Assembly: GCF_003585765.1 (NCBI RefSeq)
Contig: NZ_CP021235.1
Location: forward strand, 2,790,001 to 2,854,000
DNA length: 64,000 nucleotides
Direction: 5' to 3'
Origin: Pontibacter actiniarum
Lineage (GTDB): Bacteria > Bacteroidota > Bacteroidia > Cytophagales > Hymenobacteraceae
The translations under genes were made by a program, and so were the position numbers. Below, in pieces: positions 35,123-44,076 of this stretch. How positions within the stretch are numbered: the first letter of the stretch is position 1; the number at the start of each line of letters is the position of its first letter. The notes beneath the pieces were generated by a model that saw nothing but the letters and a program-made list of their open reading frames with translations, was not told where the DNA came from and ran no database searches.

Positions 35123-36225
35123 GCCAATGCTTCTTTAGTCCGTTTCACTTTTGCATACAGCAGCTGCTCCAGTTGCTCCGCACGGTGTTTATACGTGTGC
35201 GCGGAAAGAACTTTCCTGTATGCTGCCTCTCCTATTTCTTTCGCTTTAGCTTCTGTTAAATCTGCCATGATGGCGGCCACTTCTGCCCCATCCCTGGCCA
35301 CAAGTATCTCTTTCCCCGGCTCAAAAAAGAAATCGATCCCTTCCCAGTAGTCGGTGATGATGCAGGCCCCTGCGCCAGCCGCCTCAAACACGCGCGTGGC
35401 CGGCGAGAAACCATAGCGGGCCATGCTCTCCCGGCTAATGTTAAGCACCGCTTTCGGGGTGCAGTTAAAGGCGTTGTGGTCCTTAGTATAGACGTGGCCG
35501 ACGTACTTAACGTTGTCGCTCATTTGCTTGTCGCCCCAGCCGCTGCCCCCGATGATGAAGGTTTGGTTCATGTTGAGTGCCGCCGGCTTCAGGAAGAACT
35601 CTTCCACGCGCGCCTCGCGGTCGGGCAGCCGGTTTCCCAGAAAGGCCAGGTCGCAGGCGAAGCGCGCATCCGGTTCCACGGGGAAATGGGTGGCTGTGTC
35701 CAGCGCGTTATAGATCGGCACGCATTTCTTCGCACCCAGCGCCTCGTAGGCTTTTACCACGGGGTCGCCGCCGCCGTAGGTCAGCACCATGTCGTACTGC
35801 GGGATCAGCTCCAGGAACTGGTCGTTCGGGTCGTTGTGCACGCGGTCCAGCGTGGCTGGCGCATCCACGTCCCAGAACACCACCAGGCGCTCATCGGTCT
35901 GCAGCTTCAGCACCTCGCGCTCCAGCAGCTCGTCGAAGACGCCCACGCCGCTGGCTTTTACCACCATGTCGGCACCGGCAGCATCCTCCAGGCATTTATA
36001 AACGGCCTCTTCGGTTGCCTCATACACCACTACTTTTGCCCAATCCGGGTCTTCCATGTCGCGGTTCTGCTGGCGCTCGTAGGCATCCGGCTCATAAAAG
36101 GTAACATGGTGGCCGCACTCGCTCAAAGCCCTTACAATACCTCTGTAGTACGTGGCAGCGCCATTCCAGTAGGCAGAAACAAGGCTGGAGCCGAAAAAGG
36201 CGATGTTCAGTTTTTTACTCTTCAT
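35119..36225 (-). CDS. CgeB-like glycosyltransferase (GT-B fold), copy 2
   Basis: The 368-residue protein is a paralogue of the genes on both sides: KLNIAFFGSSLVSAYWNGAA at the N-terminus, YGFSPATRVFEAAGAGACII and SDYWEGID-type residues (TDYWEGIDFFFEPGKEI) in the donor-binding half. It lacks a signal peptide or membrane segment. Its start overlaps the upstream glycosyltransferase by 11 nt and its stop overlaps the downstream one by 4 nt, so three enzymes are made from one message in fixed ratio. Specificity is unknown. Confidence 0.85.
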   Translation of the reverse strand: MKSKKLNIAFFGSSLVSAYWNGAATYYRGIVRALSECGHHVTFYEPDAYERQQNRDMEDPDWAKVVVYEATEEAVYKCLEDAAGADMVVKASGVGVFDELLEREVLKLQTDERLVVFWDVDAPATLDRVHNDPNDQFLELIPQYDMVLTYGGGDPVVKAYEALGAKKCVPIYNALDTATHFPVEPDARFACDLAFLGNRLPDREARVEEFFLKPAALNMNQTFIIGGSGWGDKQMSDNVKYVGHVYTKDHNAFNCTPKAVLNISRESMARYGFSPATRVFEAAGAGACIITDYWEGIDFFFEPGKEILVARDGAEVAAIMADLTEAKAKEIGEAAYRKVLSAHTYKHRAEQLEQLLYAKVKRTKEALA

Positions 36226-37357
36226 TCAGGACTTGCTCTTTTTGGGTGAGATAGATTTTTGACGTTGCTATGCCCAGCTCCTCACACACGCTCTCCAGCT
36301 CGTTTACGCGGTGGGCACAGGTATGGCGGCTGCGGATGGTCTCTAAACCATGTGCCGCTACTTCTTTTGCTTTAAAAGGATTGTTCAGGATGGCTTTCAG
36401 CTGCTCTTTCATCTCTTCCCCGCTGCGGGCAACCAGGAAGTCCTTTCCGGGTGTGAACAGGTTCTCGGCGTCATCCCAGGGCGAGGAGATCAGCGGAATG
36501 CCACAGGCCATGGCCTCGAACGGGCGGATGGTCGGGATACCCGGCAGCGCCTCCACATAAGGCCGGCGCGGCACGTGCACGGTTACCTTATACTTGGCAA
36601 ACTCTTCCGCCGCTTTGTAGTTAGGCAGCCAGCCGCCGTACGCAATACCGGCGTCGGCCAACGCTTTGCGGGCATGGTCGGGGTAGCGCACCCCGTATAT
36701 TTTGGCCTTCAGCCCCAGCTCTTTCACCGGGTTTATCAGGAACTCGTGCAGCTCGGCCGTACGCTCTTCATCGCCCCAGTTCCCGATCCAGACCAGGTCG
36801 CCCTCAAAGTCTTTCTGCTCGTGCGGGTAGAACACAGAGGTATCGGCGGCCTCGTGCCAGGTCCAGGCCTTCTGCGTCCAGCCTTCCTGCAAGTATAAAT
36901 CGCGGATCTTCTGCCCGAAGGCCAGCACCCCGTCGTAATGCGTGAGGTCATACTTGGCCATGCTTTCGCGCTCTGTCACGGCGCGGTGGTGGGTATCGTG
37001 GAACAGCAGCTTATACTTGCCTCCGTTGGCCCTGTGCTCCCCTACGCGCCTCACCAGCTCGTGCTCGCTCCACTCGTGCACCAGCACCAGGTCCGCGTCG
37101 CGCAGCACCGCATCCAGGTCAAGGGAGTCTAAGGTGTAGAAGTTGGTTTTGATGTTGGGGTAGTACTCTTTTAGCTCTTCCAGCTTCTCTTTTCCATAGC
37201 CTTCGATCAGGTTCTGCAGGCTCCAGCCGTTTTCCGGCTCATACACCTGCACCTGGTGCCCCCGCTCCTCCAGCTCCCGAACCACCCCGCGCAGGAAGTG
37301 CGCATTGCCGTGGTTCCAGTCAGAAAGTATAGAGTGATAGAAAAGGGTGATGTTCAT
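36215..37357 (-). CDS. CgeB-like glycosyltransferase (GT-B fold), copy 1
   Basis: The 380-residue protein has the same layout: MNITLFYHSILSDWNHGNAH, a loop WHEAADTSVFYPHE, and the donor-site segment IPTIRPFEAMACGIPLISSP. It is the first of three overlapping glycosyltransferase genes. The 248-nt gap upstream holds a repeat cluster and no recognised promoter box, so it may start a separate transcript or depend on read-through from the upstream operon. Enzyme class is firm; donor and acceptor are not known. Confidence 0.87.
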   Translation of the reverse strand: MNITLFYHSILSDWNHGNAHFLRGVVRELEERGHQVQVYEPENGWSLQNLIEGYGKEKLEELKEYYPNIKTNFYTLDSLDLDAVLRDADLVLVHEWSEHELVRRVGEHRANGGKYKLLFHDTHHRAVTERESMAKYDLTHYDGVLAFGQKIRDLYLQEGWTQKAWTWHEAADTSVFYPHEQKDFEGDLVWIGNWGDEERTAELHEFLINPVKELGLKAKIYGVRYPDHARKALADAGIAYGGWLPNYKAAEEFAKYKVTVHVPRRPYVEALPGIPTIRPFEAMACGIPLISSPWDDAENLFTPGKDFLVARSGEEMKEQLKAILNNPFKAKEVAAHGLETIRSRHTCAHRVNELESVCEELGIATSKIYLTQKEQVLNEE

Positions 37358-37365
37358 AGGGTCAG

Positions 37366-37440
37366 TTTTGAATGGCTGAATGATTGAATTTTGAATAAAT
37401 GACTATTGAATAATTGAATCGCTGCTTTTGAGTAGTTGAG
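37366..37440. repeat. TTGAATTTTGAATAA-type repeat, intergenic
   Basis: Phased units (TTTTGAATGGCTGAATGATT, then GAATTTTGAATAAATGACT and ATTGAATAATTGAATC) form the reverse-orientation version of the TTCAAAATTCA repeat seen at 22675-22815. Confidence 0.55.
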
Positions 37441-37564
37441 CTTTGTCTGTGAGATGCCCCCTTTCTATCATTCTGGAAGAATCTTAGTGGCCAGGTTCAG
37501 TGGCAGTTTAGTATGCAGCCAAGATCCTTTCAGGATGACAAAAGAGAAGCGTTACACATGGTTA

Positions 37565-37611
37565 TTCATTCCCTATTCAAAATTCAGCTATTCAACTATT
37601 CAAAATTAAAC
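37565..37611. repeat. TTCAAAATTCA-type repeat at glycosyltransferase stop
   Basis: CTATTCAAAATTCAGCTATT, then CAACTATTCAAAATTAAAC, runs across the stop codon of the GT4-like gene (37606). With the inverted cluster at 37366 it brackets the only large gap inside the glycan locus. Confidence 0.55.
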
Positions 37612-38706
37612 TGCAACCGCTTGCTTCAGCATCTGGCGGTAGATGTGGTCGTAATCCTGGCCCATGGGGTCGGCAGTGTAGCCGTGGGAGCGCTTGATGG
37701 CGCGCATGGCCATAATGTTGCGGGCGAACTCGTCCTCAATCAGGCTGTTAATCGTATCGCGCAGTTCATCGGCATCGTTCGGGTTAACATACTTGGCGGC
37801 GTTGCCCCAAATCTCGGCCTGGCTCTCGGCTTTGCCCACCACCAGGGCACAGCCCGACATGGCGGCCTCCAGCACGGTCAGGCCAAACGGCTCATACTTG
37901 GCAGGCAAGGCGTAAACAGACGCCCTGGAGAGCCAGTCCTGCACCTCTTTCTCCGGCAGCTGCCCCAGGAAGTGCACATTCTCCAGCTCCACCTCTTTGC
38001 CTGTGGCCGGGTGCTTGGCATCGCCGGCAATGTATACAGGCCACTGCAGGTCAGAGGCGATGTGGGCCAGCGTCGAGATGTTCTTGGCCTCATCCCACAC
38101 ACGGCCCATGCTGAACACAAACGGCTCCTTTTTACCGAACTGGTAGAAGTGCTGGCCGCGGCCGTTGTACACCACCACGCTGCTCTTGAACGGGCCGTAC
38201 AGCTGCTCGGCCTGGTGCAGCATCGCCTGTGTTGGCGCCACCACCACATCCGCCGACTGCAGGCCTTTGGTTACCATCTCCTTGTACTTATCCCACTCCT
38301 GGGGAGCTTCTTCCTCCTTCACGGCTTTCCACCACGACAGCACGCAGGAATGCACGACCGCCAGGGTTGGCACGCCAAAATCCAGGCTCCCGTGCACCAG
38401 GCCGTTCAGGTGCACCAGGTCAGGTTGTACTTCATCCTTCAGTTTCAGCAGCCACTCCCCGGCTTTCTCCACGTCCTCCCAGGGGTTCTCCATCCACTCC
38501 AGCTTATAGTTGCTTTCGTAGATGGTCAGGTTGTCGATCTCACCGGCCTGCCTGCGCTGCTCCTCCGTGAGCGGGGCCCCCATGGTGGCCAGGGCGACCT
38601 GTGTTTTAAAGGGAGCCAGCGCCTGTACCAGCTCCAGCGAATAGTTCCAAACACCGCCTACAGTGTCTGCCGTCATTAATATTTTTGAAGGATGATGTGC
38701 TTCCAT
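37606..38706 (-). CDS. Glycosyltransferase, GT4-like
   Basis: The 366-residue GT-B protein has KILMTADTVGGVWNYSLELV, the glycine-rich acceptor loop of glycogen-synthase-like GT4 enzymes, a central FSMGRVWDEAKN loop that contacts the nucleotide phosphate, and the donor-binding E-x7-E segment in KYEPFGLTVLEAAMSGCALV. It is soluble. Only 5 nt separate it from the upstream oxidoreductase gene, so it is the last gene of the 43993-37606 operon. It probably uses a nucleotide sugar to extend a cytosolic acceptor; specificity is unknown. Confidence 0.88.
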   Translation of the reverse strand: MEAHHPSKILMTADTVGGVWNYSLELVQALAPFKTQVALATMGAPLTEEQRRQAGEIDNLTIYESNYKLEWMENPWEDVEKAGEWLLKLKDEVQPDLVHLNGLVHGSLDFGVPTLAVVHSCVLSWWKAVKEEEAPQEWDKYKEMVTKGLQSADVVVAPTQAMLHQAEQLYGPFKSSVVVYNGRGQHFYQFGKKEPFVFSMGRVWDEAKNISTLAHIASDLQWPVYIAGDAKHPATGKEVELENVHFLGQLPEKEVQDWLSRASVYALPAKYEPFGLTVLEAAMSGCALVVGKAESQAEIWGNAAKYVNPNDADELRDTINSLIEDEFARNIMAMRAIKRSHGYTADPMGQDYDHIYRQMLKQAVAV

Positions 38707-38711
38707 ATGTC

Positions 38712-39758
38712 TTATCTTCCGTAAATTTTATCCAATACCTCTGCTACTTTCACAAACTCATCTGCTTCCTCGTTAAAGCCCTCGCCCTTCGCCAGGCGCT
38801 CTGCCCAGGCCACGCCGGCACGTCCCATCCAGTCGTCTGGCGGTGAGCAGAGCCGCTCTGTTTTAGTGCCGTAATAGCGCTCCGCCACAAAGTCGTAGAA
38901 AGAGCCGTTCACGTTTTTGAAAGCCACGCCGCCGTTGGTGCCGTAGAAGGTGGCGCTGATGATGGCCTCCTGCCCGGCCGGCAGGTTCCAGGAGCAGCTT
39001 AGCTGCATGTGCGTGTTGCCTTCCAGCTCAATGTTGGCCGAGGCGTAGTCTTCCACCTTGCCCTCTGCCATACTAATGGGCTTGCCCTTTGCGAACAGGT
39101 GGCTCTGCACCTGCTTCACCTGCGGGAAACCCATGCTCCAAAGCGCCAGGTCCACCAGGTGTACGCCCAGGTCGATCACACAGCCGCCGCCGGACAGCTT
39201 GGGCTCGTAGAACCAGGCCTTGTCGGGGCCATAGGCGTTGTGGAACACCAGTTCGATGGCATAGATCTGCCCCAGCTCCCCGCTCTGCACTACCTTGTAC
39301 ACGTGCTGCATCGCCTCCGTGAAGCGGTACGACAGGTCTACGCCCAGCAGCTTGTTGCTCTTTCGGGCTGCCTCCACCACGCGCTTCGTTTCCTCCACGT
39401 TGCGGCCCAGCGGCTTTTGGCAGAAGACAGCCTTACCGGCCTCCAAGGCCAGCGTGCTCTGCTCGGCATGAAATGCGCTCGGTGTAGCGATCACAATGGC
39501 ATCCACCTCCGGCTGGTGCAGCATGGCCTCCAGCGAGTGCACCTGCGCTGCTTCGGGGGCGCTCTTCAGGGCCTCCTCCGCATTCTGGGCAGCGGTGTCG
39601 GCGATGTAGGACACCTCGCCGGCCTCGTGCTTTGCGATCACTTCCATACGGTTGCGGCCGATCCAGCCTACGCCTAAAAAGCCAAGCTTTGGCTTACCTC
39701 CGGCTAAAGAAGAAGATGCTGAAAGGGCTTCTGCTTTGTCGATTGTGGTTTCTTGCAT
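38712..39758 (-). CDS. Gfo/Idh/MocA-family NAD(P)-dependent sugar oxidoreductase
   Basis: The 348-residue protein has an N-terminal Rossmann domain (LGFLGVGWIGRNRMEVI) and the family's catalytic segment, here CQKPLGRNVEET with Gln where most members have Glu (EKP), then GGCVIDLGVHLVDLALW near the active-site His. Members oxidise or epimerise sugars or inositols with NAD(P). It is tightly packed (4-5 nt gaps) with the dehydrogenase and glycosyltransferase genes and likely makes a modified sugar for them. The lysine of the KP motif is kept, so the Gln may not destroy activity. Confidence 0.88.
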   Translation of the reverse strand: MQETTIDKAEALSASSSLAGGKPKLGFLGVGWIGRNRMEVIAKHEAGEVSYIADTAAQNAEEALKSAPEAAQVHSLEAMLHQPEVDAIVIATPSAFHAEQSTLALEAGKAVFCQKPLGRNVEETKRVVEAARKSNKLLGVDLSYRFTEAMQHVYKVVQSGELGQIYAIELVFHNAYGPDKAWFYEPKLSGGGCVIDLGVHLVDLALWSMGFPQVKQVQSHLFAKGKPISMAEGKVEDYASANIELEGNTHMQLSCSWNLPAGQEAIISATFYGTNGGVAFKNVNGSFYDFVAERYYGTKTERLCSPPDDWMGRAGVAWAERLAKGEGFNEEADEFVKVAEVLDKIYGR

Positions 39759-39762
39759 GGGT

Positions 39763-40773
39763 CTAGTAAGTTATAAGGGCTTTAACAAAACCGTCCGGGC
39801 GGTTTGTGAGGTTGTCAAAAGCTTTCGCTATGTTGCCTAATGTGTAGGTATGCGTGTAGAGCGGCTCAGGGTTGATTCTCCCGTCCTCCACGGCCGAAAC
39901 GGCTGCTTTTATACCTTTAATGTATTCCTGTGGGTCACGCTCGTGTGCGTTGATTACGTCGAGTCCGCGCCAGTTCCAGAGCTGAATGTTCACCTGGCGC
40001 ATGCCGTCCTGGTGAAAACCGGCGATTATGAGCCTGCCGCGCTCAGCGGCCAGCTCGCCGGCCAGGTTCAGCGGCCATTCTTTTCCGGTGCACTCTACTA
40101 CGCGTTCGCAGAAGTTTCCGTTGGTCAGTTCTTTAACTTTTTCTATAATTTTATAGTGATCGTCCATCCGGATGACTTCGTCGGCGCCACACTCCTTTGC
40201 CATCTGCAGCGAGAACTCCCTCTGCGACACCGCGATAACCCTGGCACCGGCGTTTTTCGCCAGCTGCACCAGCAGTGCGCCCAGGAACCCCACGCCAAGT
40301 ATGGCTACGGTCTGGCCCGCCCGGATGTCGCTGCGCTGAAAGATGTTCATGGCGCAGCCCAGGGGCTCGCCCGGGAAAGGCTTGCCGGCCAGGGACTCGG
40401 GCAGCTTCACCACCTTGTCGGCATCCGCCAGGTCGTACTCGGCATACGCGTTGTAGGACAGCGCCGCCACACGGTCGCCTACCTTCACGGCCGTCACCCC
40501 GTCGCCCACGGCGTCCACCAGGCCCCAGCCTTCGTGGCCGGGGTTGCCTGCCTCCACCGGGTAGCTGAACCACTCGCGGCCCTCCCACACAGGAATGTTG
40601 GAGGCGCAAAGGCCACAGCCCTGCAGCCGGATGCGCACCTGCCCGGCGCTTGGCTCAGGCAAGGCGACTTCTTTTACTTCTACTTGTTTCGGTGCCGTGA
40701 TCACGGCGGCATTCATGGCTGTAGCCCGGGTGTCTGCTACAGCGCTTTGTTCGTTTGTCAGTGTGTCTTGCAT
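39763..40773 (-). CDS. Zinc-dependent medium-chain dehydrogenase
   Basis: The 336-residue MDR protein keeps the catalytic zinc site (Cys56 in GCGLCASN, His80-Glu81 in NPGHEGWG) and the NAD-binding loop VAILGVGFLGALLVQLA, but lacks the four-cysteine structural zinc loop. It most resembles threonine/sorbitol-type dehydrogenases that oxidise a polyol or sugar alcohol. The first 19 residues are an unusual extension; MNAAVITAPKQVEV at residue 20 (40716) looks like the family's normal start. It lies 3 nt after the fusion gene, within the same operon. Confidence 0.87.
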   Translation of the reverse strand: MQDTLTNEQSAVADTRATAMNAAVITAPKQVEVKEVALPEPSAGQVRIRLQGCGLCASNIPVWEGREWFSYPVEAGNPGHEGWGLVDAVGDGVTAVKVGDRVAALSYNAYAEYDLADADKVVKLPESLAGKPFPGEPLGCAMNIFQRSDIRAGQTVAILGVGFLGALLVQLAKNAGARVIAVSQREFSLQMAKECGADEVIRMDDHYKIIEKVKELTNGNFCERVVECTGKEWPLNLAGELAAERGRLIIAGFHQDGMRQVNIQLWNWRGLDVINAHERDPQEYIKGIKAAVSAVEDGRINPEPLYTHTYTLGNIAKAFDNLTNRPDGFVKALITY

Positions 40774-40776
40774 AAG

Positions 40777-42843
40777 TTAAGCAACTGCTACTTTCTTAAC
40801 AGGTTCTTCGTCATTTTTCAAGGTGGCAGTGAGTGTCATCGGCACTTTGTAGCCGCGGTTCTCGCACAGCCACTGGTACAGCTTGGCCACTCCCTCCTGC
40901 ACGTTGTGCTTCGGGTACCAGCCGGTGGCTTTCTGGAACTTGCGCGTGTCGGACACATAGTAGTGCTGGTCGCCCGGGCGCCACTCCCCGAACTTAAGCG
41001 GGATTTCCTCTCCGCGGTAGCGCCCGATGGTTTTGAGCAGCTCCAGCAGGCTCACGGTGTTCTCAGGCCCGCCGCCAATGTTAAAGGCTTGGCCCGACAC
41101 TTGGTCCATGTGCTGCTGCGCCAGCAGGAACGCATCCACCAGGTCCTCTACAAAGAGGATGTCGCGCACTTGCTTGCCGTCTCCGTAGATGTTCACCTGC
41201 TCTCCCTCAATGGCCCTGATGGCAAAGTGCGCCACCCAGCCCTGGTCCTCGTTGCCGTACTGGTGCGGGCCGTAAATGCAACTCATGCGGAACACCGCCA
41301 TCGGCAGGTTATAGGTGCGGGCATAGTCGATCACGTACTGGTCAGCGGCGCCCTTGGAACAGCCGTAAGGGCTGTGGAAGTCCAGGTGGCGCGCTTCGGA
41401 TATACCGTACTTCTTGATTTCTGCCTCCGCCGGGTAGTAGCGGGAACCGTTAGAGATGAACTTCAGGTCCTCTAGCCCTCCGTATACTTTGTTAGTGGAG
41501 GTAAACACCAGCGGCGGCGGGTTATCCTGCTCCCGGATCGCCTCCAGCACATTGATAATGCCGCGGGCATTGATCTCAAAGTCATTTATTGGCAGGTCCA
41601 GCGAGGTGGTTACGGCAACCTGCGCCGCAAAGTGGAACACCTGCTCGGCACGCTTCATCACATGGCGCACCGTCTGCAGGTCCCGGATGTCGCCGACGTA
41701 TACCTCCAGCCTGTCGCCGTAGGTGTCGTGCAGCCACTGCAGGTTTTGCTCCACACCGTCGCGGCTAAGGCTGTCGAACACCATCACGCGCTTACCCTGC
41801 TCGAGCAGGCGCTTGGCCAGGTTCGTGCCCACAAAGCCTGCCCCCCCGGTAATCAGCGCGTACGGCTCCTGGCTAGCGTCTACCGTGCGTTTGATGTAGC
41901 TCAGCTCGCGCAGCTTTTCGATGCCGTGCTTGGCCCACAGCCTGAACAGCAGCTTGCTGGTGCCGTCGGCGCGCTTCAGGCCGAAGTAGTACTCGCGGTC
42001 GTCGAGGTGGAAGCCGGCTACCGTCGGCAGGCTGGCATCCAGGTCTTTTACCCCGTACCAGTACAAACGGCTGGCATCCGCCTGCAGCGCCAGCTTAAAC
42101 TCCTCCAGCTGCTTGTACTCGTCGTGCTGCCAGGTAGAGAAGCCGGCCTCTGTGATCCACAGTTCCGCTTTGCTGCCGTTTCTGTCCAGCACTTCACGCA
42201 CTGAGTTGATAGTGTCTTCCCATCCGTCCCACATCTGGTCGAACACGTGCGGGAAGCCGTGTATGCCCACCGCATCGATGTACTGCATTACGCCGCGGTC
42301 GAACATGGTTTGCAGCCAGTTCGGGTCTACCGGGCTCATGCCCCCCAACAGGGTTTTCTTACCCAGCTTCTGGCACCAGTGCGCCGCGCCGCCAACCATT
42401 TCGGCAAACTTGTGCCAGCCGTAGTCGTGCGTAAAGTCATACTCTACGGTGTTGTTGGGCTCATTCCAAAGCTCCACCCACTCAAAGTGCTTCCCATGGT
42501 CTGCGATAAACACATCCAGGAAATCGGCATAGGCCTTTTTGTCTTTTGGGGGAGAGGAGGTGCGGGGCCGCTCCGCTATACTTGGCGGTGTGTATAAAAA
42601 GCAGGGAAGTACGTTTACCTCCTTGGCCAGCGTCGGGATCAGCCAATCGTACCAGCCTTTACCTTCCGGGCTGTAGTAGTCGGCCCACGACACGCCGGTG
42701 CGCAGCTCCGTTACGCCCAGCTCTTTCAGGTCGGCCAGGGTCTGCTTTACGTGCTCATACTCGCCGGGCCGGAACCACTCTACCAGGCCTACGATGGGGA
42801 GTGTTGCCTCTTTACTTTTAGCTATATCTTTGCTCATACTCAT
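40777..42843 (-). CDS. Fusion: clan GH-A glycoside hydrolase domain + CDP-paratose-2-epimerase-like SDR
   Basis: The 688-residue protein joins two enzymes. Residues ~15-310 form a (beta/alpha)8 domain of the GH39/GH5-like clan A, with the acid/base candidate Glu128 (ELWNEPNN) and the nucleophile candidate Glu232 (LWITEAGF), 104 residues apart as expected. Residues ~325-660 are an extended SDR: GGAGFVGT nucleotide loop, TSTNKVYGG (the STNKVYG motif is typical of CDP-paratose/tyvelose 2-epimerases) and YGCSK catalytic Tyr-Lys. There is no signal peptide, so the hydrolase domain is cytosolic, which is unusual. It may trim or transfer a glycan intermediate, or bind it. Gaps of 3 and 31 nt tie it to the operon. 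Confidence 0.85.
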   Translation of the reverse strand: MSMSKDIAKSKEATLPIVGLVEWFRPGEYEHVKQTLADLKELGVTELRTGVSWADYYSPEGKGWYDWLIPTLAKEVNVLPCFLYTPPSIAERPRTSSPPKDKKAYADFLDVFIADHGKHFEWVELWNEPNNTVEYDFTHDYGWHKFAEMVGGAAHWCQKLGKKTLLGGMSPVDPNWLQTMFDRGVMQYIDAVGIHGFPHVFDQMWDGWEDTINSVREVLDRNGSKAELWITEAGFSTWQHDEYKQLEEFKLALQADASRLYWYGVKDLDASLPTVAGFHLDDREYYFGLKRADGTSKLLFRLWAKHGIEKLRELSYIKRTVDASQEPYALITGGAGFVGTNLAKRLLEQGKRVMVFDSLSRDGVEQNLQWLHDTYGDRLEVYVGDIRDLQTVRHVMKRAEQVFHFAAQVAVTTSLDLPINDFEINARGIINVLEAIREQDNPPPLVFTSTNKVYGGLEDLKFISNGSRYYPAEAEIKKYGISEARHLDFHSPYGCSKGAADQYVIDYARTYNLPMAVFRMSCIYGPHQYGNEDQGWVAHFAIRAIEGEQVNIYGDGKQVRDILFVEDLVDAFLLAQQHMDQVSGQAFNIGGGPENTVSLLELLKTIGRYRGEEIPLKFGEWRPGDQHYYVSDTRKFQKATGWYPKHNVQEGVAKLYQWLCENRGYKVPMTLTATLKNDEEPVKKVAVA

Positions 42844-42874
42844 CAGATACTTTAATGATAGAATTCTGCGGGGC

Positions 42875-43993
42875 TTAAACCGTTAGCCCGCGTGCAGCCA
42901 GTTCGGCACTGGCCTCGCTCACCCGGTCGTAGGCAATCTGCCCCTCCAGCCAGTTCGCCAGCTCCTCTAACCCGGCATTGAACTCTACCTGAGGGTAGAA
43001 GCCGAGGACCTCTTTGGCCAGCGAGATGTCTGCATAGCAGTGGCGGATGTCGCCTACCCTGTACTTGCCGGTGATCTCCGGGGTCAGGTGCTTCTTGTCC
43101 ATGACCGTCGCCAGGCGCTCGCCAATCTCGCGGATGGTATAGTTGTTACCGCTGCCTACGTTAAAGACTTTGCCGGTGGCCTCCTCTTTCTCCATCGCCA
43201 GGCGGCAGGCCAGTGCCACGTCACGCACGTGTACGAAGTCGCGCTGCTGATAGCCGTCCTCGAAGATCATAGGAGAGTTGTTGTTTAGAAGACGCGAGGC
43301 GAAGATGGCCAGCACGCCCGTGTAGGGGTTCGAAAGCGCCTGCCGTGTGCCGTACACGTTAAAGAAGCGCATCGCCACTGTCGGGATGTTGTAGGCGCGG
43401 CCCACCATCAGGCAAAGGCGCTCCTGGTCGTACTTAGACAGGGCGTACACCGAGGAAAGCGAAGGTGTTTTGCCCTCCGAGGTAGGCACCGGCTGCAGCT
43501 GCTCTCCTGCCTGGTTGCGCAGCTCCCAGTCTGCTGCCTTCAGCTGGTCGAGCGAGCGCTCGTGGCCAGCCGTCAGTTCGCCCGCAGGGCTTTTATACAT
43601 GCCTTCCCCGTAAATGCTCATGCTGCTGGCAACCACCAGCTTTTTCACGGGCTTCTTTATCAAGGCCTCCAGCAGGACAGCCGTTCCGATGTTGTTGACA
43701 TCCGTGTATTCTTTCAGCTCGTACATGCTCTGCCCCACGCCCACCATGGCCGCAAAGTGGAACACATAGTCAACGCCCTCCAGGGCGCGGGCCACATCCT
43801 CGGGGTTGCGCACATCGCCTATCATCAGCTCCACGTCCTGGTGGAGGTACTCCGGGCGCTGGCAGTCTTTGCCGTGCACCTGCTCGCTCAGGTTATCCAA
43901 AGCTCTTACGGCATAGCCATGCTGCAACAGCTCGTCTGCTAGATGTGAGCCGATAAAGCCGGCTCCTCCTGTTATCAAAACTTTGTTCTCCAT
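42875..43993 (-). CDS. NAD-dependent nucleotide-sugar epimerase/dehydratase
   Basis: The 372-residue extended SDR has VLITGGAGFIGSHLADELL, FHFAAMVGVGQS, ASSMSIYGEG with the catalytic Ser, YALSKYDQER with the Tyr-Lys pair and MRFFNVYGTRQ. It resembles UDP-glucose 4-epimerase/UDP-glucuronate-type epimerases. It would supply an activated sugar for the glycosyltransferases downstream. It starts the tight part of the operon (31-nt gap to the fusion gene). The nucleotide and sugar are not decided by sequence. Confidence 0.9.
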   Translation of the reverse strand: MENKVLITGGAGFIGSHLADELLQHGYAVRALDNLSEQVHGKDCQRPEYLHQDVELMIGDVRNPEDVARALEGVDYVFHFAAMVGVGQSMYELKEYTDVNNIGTAVLLEALIKKPVKKLVVASSMSIYGEGMYKSPAGELTAGHERSLDQLKAADWELRNQAGEQLQPVPTSEGKTPSLSSVYALSKYDQERLCLMVGRAYNIPTVAMRFFNVYGTRQALSNPYTGVLAIFASRLLNNNSPMIFEDGYQQRDFVHVRDVALACRLAMEKEEATGKVFNVGSGNNYTIREIGERLATVMDKKHLTPEITGKYRVGDIRHCYADISLAKEVLGFYPQVEFNAGLEELANWLEGQIAYDRVSEASAELAARGLTV

Positions 43994-44076
43994 AGTTCAG
44001 TTTTAAGTCTATTACCTGTTTCGTTTGATCGTGCCGGATCATATGATCCTATGTTTAGGCGTGAGCGCACAGCGGG

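Noticed and set aside
39850..41475. Plus-strand 541-codon open frame opposite the MDR and fusion genes
   Set aside because: It covers parts of two real genes on the other strand and their junction, and shows no domain.
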